Shown: positions 31,462-41,004, numbered from the stretch's first letter. The stretch: 64,000 nt of DNA from Phycisphaerales bacterium (GCA_019744815.1 JAIEUA010000013.1:87006-151005), one strand, 5' to 3'. Notes: a model not told the origin generated them from the sequence alone. Made by a program: numbers and translations.

Positions 31462-32919
31462 TCACAGCGTGATTCGCTCGGCTCCGCCCAGATACGGACG
31501 CAGCGCCTTGGGGATCGTCACGCTGCCATCCGCGTTCTGGTGATTCTCCAGGAGCGGGATCAGGAACCGCGGGCTGGCAAGCACGGTGTTATTGAGCGAG
31601 TGGCAGACGACCGTTTCGTTCTTGCCGCCTTCAACAGCCTTGCGGTACCGCATGTTCAAACGGCGACACTGGAAGTCGTACAAGCGGCTGGCCGAGTGCG
31701 TTTCGCCGAAGTCGCCGAGCGGGCGGCCGTCGGGGCCGGCCTCGCCGCGGCCGGGCATGAAGGACTCGATATCCACCATGTCGGCGTTCTTGGGGCCCAG
31801 GTCGCCGGTGCAGCACTGCAGCAGGCGGTACGGAATCTCCAGACCCTGCAACAAGTCCTCGACGAACCCGATCATCTTCTTGTGCCACGCGCGGCTCTCG
31901 GCCTCGTCGGCCTTGCAGATCACCACCTGCTCCACCTTGTCGAACTGGTGGATGCGGTAAAGACCCGCGGTGTCCTTGCCCGCCGCCCCGGCCTCGCGAC
32001 GGAAGCAGGTCGAGACCGTGACATACTTCAGGGGCAGCACGCTCTCATCGAGAATCTCGCCCTGGTGCAGGCCCATCAGCCCGACCTCACCGGTGCCGGT
32101 GAGGAAGAGGTCGTAGCCGGACTTGCCTTCCTTCTGGCCTTCCTTGGCCGGATCAGCGTCGGGATTGCCGCGTTGGCTCTCGGGGATGTGGTACGCCTGT
32201 TCGCGGCCGGCCGGGAAGAAGCCGGTGCCGATCATGGCCTCTTCGCGGACGAGCACGGGCACGCTGACGGGCGTGAAGCCGTTCTTGTCGGTCATGAAGT
32301 CGGTGGCGTAGCGCAGGATCGCGAGGTGCAGGCGCATGCCCCAACCGGTGAGGACGTAGGAGCGTGTGCCGGCGAGCTTCACGCCGCGCTCGAAATCGGC
32401 GAGTTTGAGATCGCGGACGATCTCCTGGTGCGTCTTGGGCTTGAAGCCCTTGTTTTGTTCGAATGACTTGGCGAGGTCGTAGCCGGTCGGGCTCCAGCGC
32501 TTGATCTCGACGTTGCTGCTGCTGTCCTTGCCGACGGGCACGTCGGCGTCGGGGGGCAGCGGAACTTGCAGCAGCAGCGCGTTCAGTTCGGGCTCGATCG
32601 CGGCGAGGGCGGGCTCGGCCTGGGCGATCTGGTCCTTGAGTGCCGCGGGCTTGGACTTGATCGCATCGAGCTCTTTCTGGAGAGCCGCGGCCTCGTCGCC
32701 GGTCGCCTTCTTGAGCTGACCGCTGAGCTTGCCGATCTGCGGGCCGAGATCCTTCTCGATCTTCTTCTGCTCGGCACGCAGCGTCTCGATCTTGGTCATC
32801 ATCGCCCGGCGCTGCTCGTCGAGCGTCAGGATGCGGTCGATGTCGACGTGGATGTTTTTGGCCTTGGCGCCGTTCTTGAAGCGGTCGGGCGTCTCGCGGA
32901 GTTGGCGGAGGTCGATCAT
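31462..32919 (-). CDS. serS: Seryl-tRNA synthetase
   Basis: Charges tRNA-Ser; class II synthetase of 485 residues (usual ~425). It begins MIDLRQLRETPDRF. The N-terminal antiparallel coiled-coil arm that grips tRNA is at about 30-110 and is followed by LNALLLQVPLPPD. The catalytic core includes TGEVGLMGLHQGEILDESVLPLKYV, motif 2 (CFRREAGAAGKDTAGLYRIHQFDKVEQV, with FRREAG) and motif 3 (ARFLIPLLENHQNADGSVTIPKALRPY-like, with LIPLLENHQ). The frame is open ~96 codons upstream but those lack similarity, so ATG at 32919 is used. A small ~30-residue insertion with DADPAKEGQKEGKSG near 260 accounts for part of the extra length. Confidence 0.96.
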   Translation of the reverse strand: MIDLRQLRETPDRFKNGAKAKNIHVDIDRILTLDEQRRAMMTKIETLRAEQKKIEKDLGPQIGKLSGQLKKATGDEAAALQKELDAIKSKPAALKDQIAQAEPALAAIEPELNALLLQVPLPPDADVPVGKDSSSNVEIKRWSPTGYDLAKSFEQNKGFKPKTHQEIVRDLKLADFERGVKLAGTRSYVLTGWGMRLHLAILRYATDFMTDKNGFTPVSVPVLVREEAMIGTGFFPAGREQAYHIPESQRGNPDADPAKEGQKEGKSGYDLFLTGTGEVGLMGLHQGEILDESVLPLKYVTVSTCFRREAGAAGKDTAGLYRIHQFDKVEQVVICKADEAESRAWHKKMIGFVEDLLQGLEIPYRLLQCCTGDLGPKNADMVDIESFMPGRGEAGPDGRPLGDFGETHSASRLYDFQCRRLNMRYRKAVEGGKNETVVCHSLNNTVLASPRFLIPLLENHQNADGSVTIPKALRPYLGGAERITL

Positions 32920-33179
32920 GATGGGAAGGGGAATGGGGTGCAGGAGGACAGCGGAGCAGGGAAAGCACGAAGAACCAATGGCCGATCCGGTCCCTGGCTG
33001 CGACCGAGAATCAGCAGTTCCTGCGGCTCGGACGGAACCGGAGGCGGATTGCCACCGGAATCGTTGCCGCGGGACCGGCGGGGCCACGCTTGCCGTGGGA
33101 ACCGCGGGGCAGTGTAGGAAACACCATCGCTGTCCGGTCGTTACACTGCGGCGCAGGGGTCCGCAGTGTTCGTTGGGCG

Positions 33180-34841
33180 ATGTTCGTCCGGAGGGAATCG
33201 CGTCCATTGGCTTCGTATTACCTCAAACCGATCCGTGGCAGCGCGGCGATGATCCGGCTCGGGAAAGAGCCGGTCACGATCGGCCGCCATCCCGACAACA
33301 CCATTCCGATTGCCGACGATCTCGCCAGCCGTTTCCACTGCGCGGTCGAGCCCGACGGCGTCGGAGGCTGGAGCGTCCGCGACCTGGGCTCCCGCAACGG
33401 CACCAAGGTCAACGACCAGCGGGTGAAGGAAGTGCGGCTGAACCCCGGCGATGTGCTGCGCATCGGGGCCCACGAGTTCGTGATGGCCGAGGATTCCGAG
33501 AGCGATCGCGCCGGGCTGGTCGAGTCCGCCGAAGACAACGCGATGCCGGATGAGGAGAAGGAAGACAAGAGCTGGGTGGCCGAGCTGATCGAGGTCATCG
33601 AGGCTCTGCCGCCCAAGGACATGGTGATCGAGTCGCTCACGATCGTCGAGGCGAGCGGGCGGCCCTCCGCGGCCCTTGCCGGCAGCAGCGACGGTCCGGC
33701 CGCGGTGCGGCTGTTGTTGCAACTCGCGAGCAAGTCGCGTGCGACCGACATCCACATCGAGCCCAAAGCCGACGCGTACCACCTGCGGCTGCGCGTCGAT
33801 GGGCAGATGGTGAGCATCGGAACGCTGCCGGGACGCGTGGGTGAGTTGGTGTATGGCCTCGTCAAGACCGCCTGCCAGATGCGCAGCGCGGCGAGAGACG
33901 CCGTGCAGGAAGGCCACTTCTCCGCCAAGTTCACCGACCGACGCGTCGAGTACCGCGTGAGCTTCACGCCCTCGGTCTACGGCCAGAAGCTCGTGCTCCG
34001 TGTGCTCGACGACCGCGCACTGCCCAAGTCGATCCATGACCTCGGCATGGCCGGGTACATGACCGATCGGCTCAAACGCATCACGTCGCAGGATCACGGC
34101 CTGCTGCTCGTCGCAGGGCCCACGGGCTCAGGAAAGACCACAACGCTGTACACGGCGCTCCGCGACATCGACCGCGAGTCGCGGAACGTCGTCACCATCG
34201 AAGACCCGGTCGAGTACCAGATCAGCAACGTCACGCAGATTCCGATTGACGAGAGCAAGGGCAACAACTTTGGTGCGCTCTTGCGCAGTGTGCTGCGTCA
34301 GGACCCCGATGTGATCCTCGTCGGCGAGATTCGCGACGAGGAGACCGCCCGCACCGCGATGCAGGCCGCGATGACGGGGCACTTGGTTTTCTCGACCGTG
34401 CACGCCAAGGACACGATCTCGGCCACTTTCCGGCTGCTGGACCTGAAAGTCGAGCCGTACTTGGTCGCCAATGCGTTGGACCTGGTGCTGGGCCAGCGGC
34501 TGGTGCGAGTGCTGTGCGACAACTGCAAGCGCGGCGCCCCGATCTCACCGGGTCAGGCAACGCGGCTGGGTCGGTTCATCGCGGGCAAGAAAGAGATGTT
34601 CGTGGCGACGGGCTGCCCGCGATGCTTGAAGACCGGTTACCGCGGCCGCCGCGCGATCTACGAGCTTCTCGATTTCAACGACGAGCTGCGCGACGTGATC
34701 CTGAAGGAGCCGACGATCGCCGCGATGAAGAAGGTGATCGAGCAAGGGCTCTTCACCACGCTGGCCCAGTTCGGCTGGAAGCTGGTGGCAGAAGGGATTA
34801 CGACGCTGGAAGAGGTCGACAAGGTGGCGGGGCAGGGGTAG
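33180..34841 (+). CDS. FHA-domain/GspE-PilB-type secretion ATPase fusion
   Basis: A hexameric AAA-like motor for type II secretion or pilus extension, fused to a phosphothreonine-binding FHA domain. FHA occupies about 15-95 (TIGRHPDN, SRFHCAVE, SRNGTKVND). A linker to about 165 is acidic. The GspE part has SRATDIHIEP, RVDGQMV, Walker A GPTGSGKTTT (about 313-322), the Asp box EDPVEYQI, Walker B-type RQDPDVILVGEIRDEETA, the His box, and a zinc tetracysteine (CDNCKRG, CPRCLKTGY). The start is ATG 33180 or TTG 33207, the latter having GGAGGG 11 bases upstream. The FHA suggests control by Ser/Thr kinases such as the one at 36725-39745. Confidence 0.88.
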   Translation: MFVRRESRPLASYYLKPIRGSAAMIRLGKEPVTIGRHPDNTIPIADDLASRFHCAVEPDGVGGWSVRDLGSRNGTKVNDQRVKEVRLNPGDVLRIGAHEFVMAEDSESDRAGLVESAEDNAMPDEEKEDKSWVAELIEVIEALPPKDMVIESLTIVEASGRPSAALAGSSDGPAAVRLLLQLASKSRATDIHIEPKADAYHLRLRVDGQMVSIGTLPGRVGELVYGLVKTACQMRSAARDAVQEGHFSAKFTDRRVEYRVSFTPSVYGQKLVLRVLDDRALPKSIHDLGMAGYMTDRLKRITSQDHGLLLVAGPTGSGKTTTLYTALRDIDRESRNVVTIEDPVEYQISNVTQIPIDESKGNNFGALLRSVLRQDPDVILVGEIRDEETARTAMQAAMTGHLVFSTVHAKDTISATFRLLDLKVEPYLVANALDLVLGQRLVRVLCDNCKRGAPISPGQATRLGRFIAGKKEMFVATGCPRCLKTGYRGRRAIYELLDFNDELRDVILKEPTIAAMKKVIEQGLFTTLAQFGWKLVAEGITTLEEVDKVAGQG

Positions 34842-34978
34842 GCGATCGCAACGCTTCGACGGCCTTCCTTCACGATCGTCCCCTCTTTCTGGGTGTGCCT
34901 GCATTGGCCCAGCTCGTCAGTAGCGGGTCATGCGCTTCGTTGGAGACGCCGTCCGTGGCAGGACCAGATTGTTACAGC

Positions 34979-35851
34979 ATGTGGGATGCAGTTTGGGTTG
35001 CGGACGCGGAGAATGCTGGGCTCGGCCTACGGACCCCTCCCAGACTCGGACGCGAGCGGCGATTGCTTAGTAGGCTCAGAAACTGGTCGATCGATCAATC
35101 GCGAGTCTCGCGGGTGATTGGACTCGTTTTTTCCCTTGCAACGATCGCTATTGTGATCTGGGTTTGCGTGCTTCTTTCGCATAGAGCGAAGCCGCTGATG
35201 CCACTCGTCGCCGCGGTTGGATTGACGATCCCGTGGATTCCGATTCTCTTTGACTGGAGCGGTCATCGACGCGTGCTTGCTGTCTGCGCGATGCACGACC
35301 GCGTGCGACTCGTGCGATCGAGGTGGGATCAAGCGACCGCGCAAGTTGTGCGAGACCGTCGGGAGTACTGGTTGTCGCGACTCCAAGGCGCTCATTCTGT
35401 CGGCGTTGGCATCTCGATGGATCGAAGCACACTCGTTTGGCGGCTTTGCTGGTGCGGGTGGATCGCGTGCGCTGCGTACGTTTGCGTTGACTATCGAACC
35501 GGTCCGGTGCGTGGCCCGGCGGGGATTCCGCTTTGGGCTTTGGTTGTTCTCGTAGCTGGGTTAGCCGGCTTCGCTGCGATGGACGGATGGCGAGGCCGAC
35601 AACTGAAGAAGCGACTCATGCGATCGCTGAACGGCGGCGAGTGCCCCGACTGCGGCTACGAGATTGACCCCGGGCCGCCAATTCGATCGAGTTCCGGTGC
35701 GGACGTGTACGTCGGGCAACCAAAGTGCCCCGAGTGCGGGTGCTCTTGGCCCTTGATCCCACCGCCTTTCTGGATTGTTCAGACCGAGCAGGGCGAAAAG
35801 CACTGGGACGGGTCCGGGTATCTCCGGGCCGTGAGCAAATCGAGTCGCTGA
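34979..35851 (+). CDS. Membrane protein with C-terminal zinc ribbon
   Basis: An unrecognised 290-residue protein. There are two transmembrane segments near the N-terminus (about 44-66 and 73-92), a charged loop, two more (about 150-170 and 180-200), and a C-terminal zinc ribbon (CPDCGYEIDP ... CPECGCSWPL). Membrane proteins ending in this CPxCGY ribbon are a common style in Phycisphaerae; I know of no assigned function. ATG at 34979 precedes the first hydrophobic stretch; upstream codons belong to an out-of-frame overlap with the secretion ATPase gene. No ribosome-binding site is obvious, so the start is uncertain. Confidence 0.65.
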   Translation: MWDAVWVADAENAGLGLRTPPRLGRERRLLSRLRNWSIDQSRVSRVIGLVFSLATIAIVIWVCVLLSHRAKPLMPLVAAVGLTIPWIPILFDWSGHRRVLAVCAMHDRVRLVRSRWDQATAQVVRDRREYWLSRLQGAHSVGVGISMDRSTLVWRLCWCGWIACAAYVCVDYRTGPVRGPAGIPLWALVVLVAGLAGFAAMDGWRGRQLKKRLMRSLNGGECPDCGYEIDPGPPIRSSSGADVYVGQPKCPECGCSWPLIPPPFWIVQTEQGEKHWDGSGYLRAVSKSSR

Positions 35852-35882
35852 CAACGGGAGCGTGGCAAGCTCGCGGTCGCGA

Positions 35883-36662
35883 TCACGTCTCTCGCCATGC
35901 CGGGAATCGTGTCCGCCAATCATCGAGCGTCCGCCGCGGGATCTCGGCACGGATGACTTGCTCGCGTGCATCGGCCTCGGCGAGCACGACGCCCATCGGG
36001 TCGATGGCCATCGACGCGCCGGGGTAGCGCAGCGCCGGGTCGGTCCCTGCACGATTCACGCCAAGCACAAACGCTTGATTTTCGATCGCGCGGGCGACGA
36101 GCAGCGCCCGCCAATGCGCGGCGCGGGTGTCGGGCCAGTTCGCGGGGACGACGAACATCTCCGCCCCGGCCTTCAGCCCTTCGCGGAAGAGTTCGGGGAA
36201 GCGGAGGTCATAGCAGATCACCGGGCACACGGCGATGGACTGATCGCCGCAGTGCCACGAGTACGTCACGCAGCGATCGCCCGCGGCGAACACGTCGCAC
36301 TCGCGCTGGCCGGGCTGGCCGAGCGAGAACGGATGCCGCTTGTCGTACTCGGCGAGTGTCGCGCCGTCGGGACCGATGATGGTGGTGCGGTTCAGCCCGC
36401 GGCCGCTGGCGTCGAGCACCGTGCGCGAGCCGTGGACTGTGGCGCGGTACTGGATCGCCAGGTCACGCAGAAACCGCAGCGTGCTCTGGTCGCGGTCGGC
36501 GGTGATGTCGAGCCGGAACGAGAATCCGGTGTCGAACATCTCCGGCATCACGATGAGATCGCCCGCGAACGGCGGCGCGGCATCCAGCAGCGCGGCCACC
36601 TTGCGGTGGTTCGCCGCACGATCCTCCCAGGCGATGTCGAGTTGAACGAGGTGGGCGTGCAT
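35883..36662 (-). CDS. Nitrilase-family amidohydrolase, omega-amidase (YafV) type
   Basis: Carbon-nitrogen hydrolase of 259 residues with the catalytic triad Glu (VMPEMFDTGF, about 40), Lys (AEYDKRHPF, about 107) and Cys (CPVICYDLRFPELF, about 146). These motifs, with FDTGFS and the KRHPFS loop, fit the omega-amidase branch that hydrolyses 2-oxoglutaramate/2-oxosuccinamate and related metabolites. ATG at 36662 follows GGGAGCGA; the open frame continues upstream across the intergenic palindrome but without similarity. It lies after the Ser/Thr kinase on the same strand. Confidence 0.9.
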   Translation of the reverse strand: MHAHLVQLDIAWEDRAANHRKVAALLDAAPPFAGDLIVMPEMFDTGFSFRLDITADRDQSTLRFLRDLAIQYRATVHGSRTVLDASGRGLNRTTIIGPDGATLAEYDKRHPFSLGQPGQRECDVFAAGDRCVTYSWHCGDQSIAVCPVICYDLRFPELFREGLKAGAEMFVVPANWPDTRAAHWRALLVARAIENQAFVLGVNRAGTDPALRYPGASMAIDPMGVVLAEADAREQVIRAEIPRRTLDDWRTRFPAWRET

Positions 36663-36685
36663 GGACACTCGCTCCCACTGCCTAG

Positions 36686-36714
36686 GGTGGCACAGGCGGG
36701 ACGCCTGTGCCACC
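36686..36714. repeat. Perfect 13-bp intergenic palindrome
   Basis: GGTGGCACAGGCG and CGCCTGTGCCACC surround the loop GGA. It lies between the kinase stop and the nitrilase start, both on the minus strand, with no T-run on either side. It is therefore more like a dispersed palindrome than a terminator, though it may stabilise the upstream mRNA end. Confidence 0.75.
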
Positions 36715-36724
36715 AGAAACAGTC

Positions 36725-39700
36725 TCAACCGATCGAACGGGCCGCCTTGCTCTGCTTCAGGCCCAGAGCCGCGAACGCTCCGAGCCCGGCCACGGCGACG
36801 ACGATGAACATCGCGAGGATGGAATAGCTCGCGGTCCACCCGCCGCCGATCGATACCGGGAAGGCCGACAAGACGCCCGCGGTGAAGAAGGCGCTGCTCA
36901 GTGCGAGCAATCCCAATCGCGTCAGCACAAACCCTGCCACGCCTCCCGCGAGCAGGGCCGCGACCACGATGATCGGGCTGCCCGCGACGCCGGACTGCAT
37001 CATCGCGGCCATGGCAAAGAAGATCACCAGGACCGCGAAGATCGCGGCACCGGCAAAGGCTTGGTTGTTGATGAGGAACCGCGGCAGCGTGCACACGAAG
37101 GTGATCGCCAGCGTGAGCAAGATCGCGCTGATCAGCGCCGAGAGCACAACGGAGATCGCAGGAAGGGGGCCCATGAGCGTGAGCTCGTTGATGCCGAGCG
37201 CCGCGGGTGTGCCTCCCCGGGCGGCGAACGACGCGACCCCTTGCACGACAAGCACCCACGCGACACCGAGGAACGAGCCGACCAGGATCTCGCGCCCGAC
37301 CAGGGGATCGATGAAGGACCCGCTGAGCAAACGCGACCAACTCACAAGGCTCGTCGGCCAGCGCTTGCGGATGATCGGCTCGAGGCCGACGTAGAGCATC
37401 CACACCATCGCGGCCAGGTACGCCGAGAAGCTGAGAGCGGGGATCGCCGTGTCGAGCAACGCCCCGGGATCGGGCGCGTAGTGCGAGCGGGCGAGCCATG
37501 CGAGCGACGAAACGGCGAACGTGAGCACCGCCAGCCGCGTCGCGCCGCGGCGATCGGCCTTGCCCTGGCGGACGCTCCACGACGCCATCCACAGCGGCAC
37601 GGCGTGCAGCAGCAAGACGAACAGCCCCAGCGTTGCGGCGACAATCCAATTGCCGTCGCCGGCCTCGGCCTTTGGAGCCGTGGGATTGCTCGCCGCACGC
37701 CCGTCGCGTACTGAGAGATATGTCACCGCGTTGCCAACGCTGGCGACATCGACGCGAATCGGTGACGCGCCGGCTTGGGCACCCTGGCGTGAACTCTCAA
37801 AGGACTGCCGAGCCGTCGCGAAGACGCCGGGCGCGAAGTCGCCCGAGTCCATCGGCTTCAGCCGCGTCTTGTCCGCGTCGGTCAGTTCGACAATGCGGCC
37901 GATCTCCGCGTCGCTGAGCGTCGCGGTGGAGATGGTGCCGGCCACGGGCGCGACGACTTCGATCACCTTGCCGCGGAGGTCCATCAACACCGTGCGCTCG
38001 CCGACCGCGGAGACCGGCGGGTTCTGACGCGTCACCACGCCGCCCGCGCCGGGCGGGATCGCGCGGTCGCTCTCGCGGTACCAGAACCGCATCCGCGGCG
38101 GGGGCGTGGGCTGTCCTTCGACCGCCTCCGGTCGAATCTCCTCGATCCCGAACGCGCTGTCGGCGCCGCGGCGGGGATGACCAAGCTGCTTGAGGGCCTC
38201 GCGGGCCTTGTCGGCCAGCGTGATGGGCGCGAACTCCATCTTGGTGCTCGCGAAGAGCTTCACTTTGGAGTTCATCGTCGCCACGCCGAACATCGTGAGC
38301 ACGACCGCCAGCAGCATCGCCGCGACAAACGGCACGGGAATCGCGCCGCGTGAGCCCGACGCCGCGACGAGTTCGGGGCTCGGGGTCTCGCCCGCTTCGA
38401 GGGCCGCGGAAAGCGCGTCGCCGCCGAGCATCTGCGTGACCGCGAGCGCCGAGGCCGGACGCAGGTCCGGGTCGCGCTCCAGGCACTTCATGATCACCTT
38501 CTCGACCGCGGGATCGATCTCCGGCACATGGGTCGAGAGCGGCGGGATGGGCTGCTTGTGCAGGCGAGCCAGGTCCTGCATCGATTCGGGGCGGAAGACG
38601 GGCTTCCCGCTGAAGACCTCGTAGAACAAGAGGCCGATGGCGTAGACATCGCTCTTGGCGGTGACGCCGCGGCCGGCGAGCTGCTCGGGGGCCATGTACG
38701 CGGGCGTTCCCGCCCGACCGGTGTCGCCCTTGAGTTCCTCGGCGAGGCCCGCCAGACCAAAGTCCATGATGCGGACGTGGCCACGCCCGTCGACCATGAC
38801 GTTCGCGGGCTTCAGGTCGCGGTGCAGCACGCCCTTCTCATGGGCGGCGGCGAGCCCCGACGCGAGCTGGCGTGCGATCTGCAGCGCCTTGTCGCCGGGC
38901 AATCGTCCAATGCGGCGGAGCAGGCTCGCGAGGTCCTCGCCGTCCACGTATTCCATCGAGATGAAGTTCTGGCCGCCCTCTTCGCCGAGGTCAAAGACGC
39001 GGCAAACGTTGGGATGGCTGATCGCGCGGGCGATCTTCACTTCGTTGACGAGGCGGATGAGCGCGGCACGATCCTGCGAGAGCTGCTCGGGCAGGAACTT
39101 CATCGCGGTGGGCTGGCCGAGCTTGATGTCGTCGGCGCGGTAAACGTCGCCCATGCCGCCCTTGCCCAGGCGGCCGATGATCCGGTAGCGGTTGCCGAAG
39201 AGCGTGCCGGGAACAAAGCGCCCGAGTTCGGCACCGGCGAAGATCGCGGTGCCCGCGCTCGCGCGGACGGGCGCGGAGGCGATTGGCTGGCGAGGGCGAT
39301 CATCGCCGGACATCGGCATCGGGATCACCGAGGCCGGGCTCATCGGCGTGCTGGAGCTGGGCACCTCGTTGCCCGGCCGCGATCCGCCCCGACTCGGGCT
39401 GACGATGGTCGCGGCCATCTGCTCGTCGCGCGGCGAGATCGAGGGTGGGGCCGCTTGCGTCACGGTCGGCTTGATCGGCGGCGTGTCCTGATCGTGGATG
39501 CTGCCTGCGGGCATGGAGGCGTGGGTCATCGTCGGCGCGGGGCCGCTGGGAAGCGTCGGGTTGCCCGGCCGCGTGTTGCCCTCGGCGAACTTGGGCGTCA
39601 TCGGCGGCAGCGAGACCGCCGTCTGGAGCATGTCCTGATCATCGCCGCCGGAGCCCGGGGCGGCACCACCCATCGGCCTGCCACAGGACGGGCAGAACTT

Positions 39701-39745
39701 GGCGGCGGCGGGGGCGTCGAAGGAACATGAAGGGCACTTGGGCAT
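36725..39745 (-). CDS. Large transmembrane Ser/Thr protein kinase with N-terminal zinc ribbon
   Basis: Hanks-type kinase of 1006 residues. The parts in order are: a zinc ribbon (C4-C7, C18-C21); a Pro/Ser/Thr-rich disordered linker to about 165; and a kinase domain at about 185-445 (GRLGKGGMGDVY, TAMKFL, HRDLKPANV, IMDFGLAG, GTPAYMAPEQ). A transmembrane segment (about 475-495) comes next, then a soluble extracytoplasmic-like domain (500-690), and a C-terminal half with seven to nine further membrane helices (about 700-1000). All catalytic residues are intact. The C-terminal multi-helix module resembles a sensor/transport-like domain but no family is recognised. It is divergent from the FmdB-like gene. 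Confidence 0.9.
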   Translation of the reverse strand: MPKCPSCSFDAPAAAKFCPSCGRPMGGAAPGSGGDDQDMLQTAVSLPPMTPKFAEGNTRPGNPTLPSGPAPTMTHASMPAGSIHDQDTPPIKPTVTQAAPPSISPRDEQMAATIVSPSRGGSRPGNEVPSSSTPMSPASVIPMPMSGDDRPRQPIASAPVRASAGTAIFAGAELGRFVPGTLFGNRYRIIGRLGKGGMGDVYRADDIKLGQPTAMKFLPEQLSQDRAALIRLVNEVKIARAISHPNVCRVFDLGEEGGQNFISMEYVDGEDLASLLRRIGRLPGDKALQIARQLASGLAAAHEKGVLHRDLKPANVMVDGRGHVRIMDFGLAGLAEELKGDTGRAGTPAYMAPEQLAGRGVTAKSDVYAIGLLFYEVFSGKPVFRPESMQDLARLHKQPIPPLSTHVPEIDPAVEKVIMKCLERDPDLRPASALAVTQMLGGDALSAALEAGETPSPELVAASGSRGAIPVPFVAAMLLAVVLTMFGVATMNSKVKLFASTKMEFAPITLADKAREALKQLGHPRRGADSAFGIEEIRPEAVEGQPTPPPRMRFWYRESDRAIPPGAGGVVTRQNPPVSAVGERTVLMDLRGKVIEVVAPVAGTISTATLSDAEIGRIVELTDADKTRLKPMDSGDFAPGVFATARQSFESSRQGAQAGASPIRVDVASVGNAVTYLSVRDGRAASNPTAPKAEAGDGNWIVAATLGLFVLLLHAVPLWMASWSVRQGKADRRGATRLAVLTFAVSSLAWLARSHYAPDPGALLDTAIPALSFSAYLAAMVWMLYVGLEPIIRKRWPTSLVSWSRLLSGSFIDPLVGREILVGSFLGVAWVLVVQGVASFAARGGTPAALGINELTLMGPLPAISVVLSALISAILLTLAITFVCTLPRFLINNQAFAGAAIFAVLVIFFAMAAMMQSGVAGSPIIVVAALLAGGVAGFVLTRLGLLALSSAFFTAGVLSAFPVSIGGGWTASYSILAMFIVVAVAGLGAFAALGLKQSKAARSIG

Positions 39746-39816
39746 GGTGGGCTCGGGCGCGAGGCGGGCGCGGGGGTGGATGCGTACAAATGTAGTGAAA
39801 TCCGAGGGAGAATGCC

Positions 39817-40047
39817 ATGCCGCTCTACGAGTACGTGTGCGAAGCCGACGGAACAGTGCTGGAACTGATGCGGCCGATGTCGCAGGCCGACGCTCCCGTG
39901 CAGGACCCCACGGGCAAAGGACGGTCGTTTGTCCGCAAGATCTCGACGTTTGCGGCCAAGGGCGGCCCTGCCGCGGGCGGCGGACACGTTCACACCGGCG
40001 GGTGTTGCCCGTGCGGCAAGAACCAGGGCGGCTGCGGAATGAACTGA
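39817..40047 (+). CDS. FmdB-family small zinc-ribbon protein
   Basis: A 76-residue protein starting MPLYEYVCEADG, the FmdB/CxxC_CxxC_SSSS opening (normally YEYRCEDCG). The second cysteine of the first pair is missing here (CEAD), whereas four cysteines cluster at the C-terminus (CCPCGKNQGGCG). Zinc binding by the C-terminal set is possible; the usual ribbon cannot form as in the family. GAGGGAG is nine bases before ATG. hpt follows after 55 bases. Confidence 0.75.
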   Translation: MPLYEYVCEADGTVLELMRPMSQADAPVQDPTGKGRSFVRKISTFAAKGGPAAGGGHVHTGGCCPCGKNQGGCGMN

Positions 40048-40102
40048 CGGGTCAGCGATCCAGCGGGCTAGGCAACGCTGGGCTGGCCTCATACCTTTTC
40101 CC

Positions 40103-40699
40103 ATGGTTGCCGACGTCGGGCGCATTCTCATCGATCGCGAGACCATCGCCAAGCGGGTCGCCGAGCTCGGCAAGGAACTCGCCCGAGATCTGGAGCACGA
40201 GCTCGGAAGCTCCGGCGGCACGCCCGAACAGGTCGTCTTCGTGCCGATCCTCACCGGTGCGCTGGTGTTCACCGCCGACCTGATCCGTGAGCTCAATCTG
40301 AAACTCAGCCTCCGCGTCGTCGCGGTGTCGAGCTATCCGGGCACCAGCGTCGAGAGCAAGGGCGCCAAGCTCGCCGGCGAATTGCCCCGCGACCTCGCCG
40401 GCAAGCACGTCGTGCTGGTCGACGACATCCTCGACAGCGGCCAGACCCTGGGCCTGATCGACGAGCTCGTGCAGCAGCAGCGGCCCGCGAGCGTCCGCAT
40501 CTGCGTGCTGCTGAAGAAGCCGCCGGAGGTGCGCAAGCGTGAGGTGCACGCGCACTACGTGGGCTTTGAGATCCCCAGCGAGTTCGTGGTCGGCTACGGC
40601 CTGGATTACGACGGCTACTACCGCAACCTTCCCGACATCGGCGTGCTCAAGCCCGAGGCGATCGAGGCCGGCAGCGCGGGGAACGGGAAGGGGAACTAG
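40103..40699 (+). CDS. hpt: Hypoxanthine phosphoribosyltransferase
   Basis: Purine salvage: joins hypoxanthine or guanine to PRPP. There are 198 residues. The PRPP-binding loop HVVLVDDILDSGQTLG (about 112-127) is canonical, with VPILTGALVFTADLIREL (about 47-64) and the C-terminal FVVGYGLDYDGYYRNLPDIG that closes over the purine. ATG at 40103 gives MVADVGRILIDRE. The C-terminal Gly/Asn tail is variable. A tiny membrane protein gene starts three bases after the stop. Confidence 0.95.
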   Translation: MVADVGRILIDRETIAKRVAELGKELARDLEHELGSSGGTPEQVVFVPILTGALVFTADLIRELNLKLSLRVVAVSSYPGTSVESKGAKLAGELPRDLAGKHVVLVDDILDSGQTLGLIDELVQQQRPASVRICVLLKKPPEVRKREVHAHYVGFEIPSEFVVGYGLDYDGYYRNLPDIGVLKPEAIEAGSAGNGKGN

Positions 40700-40701
40700 C
40701 C

Positions 40702-41004
40702 GTGCCTAGCCCGACCGCGGTGCTCACGCTCCGAACGTTTCTCTTTACCGCCTGGGCGCTCCTGCTCGCGGCGGCTGGCTTGGTGCTGCTCCACCGCTCG
40801 TTGAGTGGCGTGGTCGATGATTCTTGGATCGGACGCCAGGGCTTCTGGATCGGGATCGCCGGGCTGTGCGCCGGGCAGTTCATCTTTATGGCGGCGGTCG
40901 CGGACCGGCTCTTTCCGGCCGCGGACCGCAGGATCTCGGGCGCGGGCGAGGCGGTGGTCTTCTTAAGCCTGCTGGCGGCTGTTGCGGGCGTTCTGTTCGC
41001 GTGA
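40702..41004 (+). CDS. Small membrane protein of unknown function
   Basis: A 100-residue, strongly hydrophobic protein with three predicted transmembrane segments (about 10-30, 47-67, 78-98). It starts at GTG, two bases after the hpt stop codon (TAG-CC-GTG), behind a GGGGAA ribosome-binding site, so it is likely co-translated with hpt. The family is not recognised. Confidence 0.6.
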   Translation: MPSPTAVLTLRTFLFTAWALLLAAAGLVLLHRSLSGVVDDSWIGRQGFWIGIAGLCAGQFIFMAAVADRLFPAADRRISGAGEAVVFLSLLAAVAGVLFA

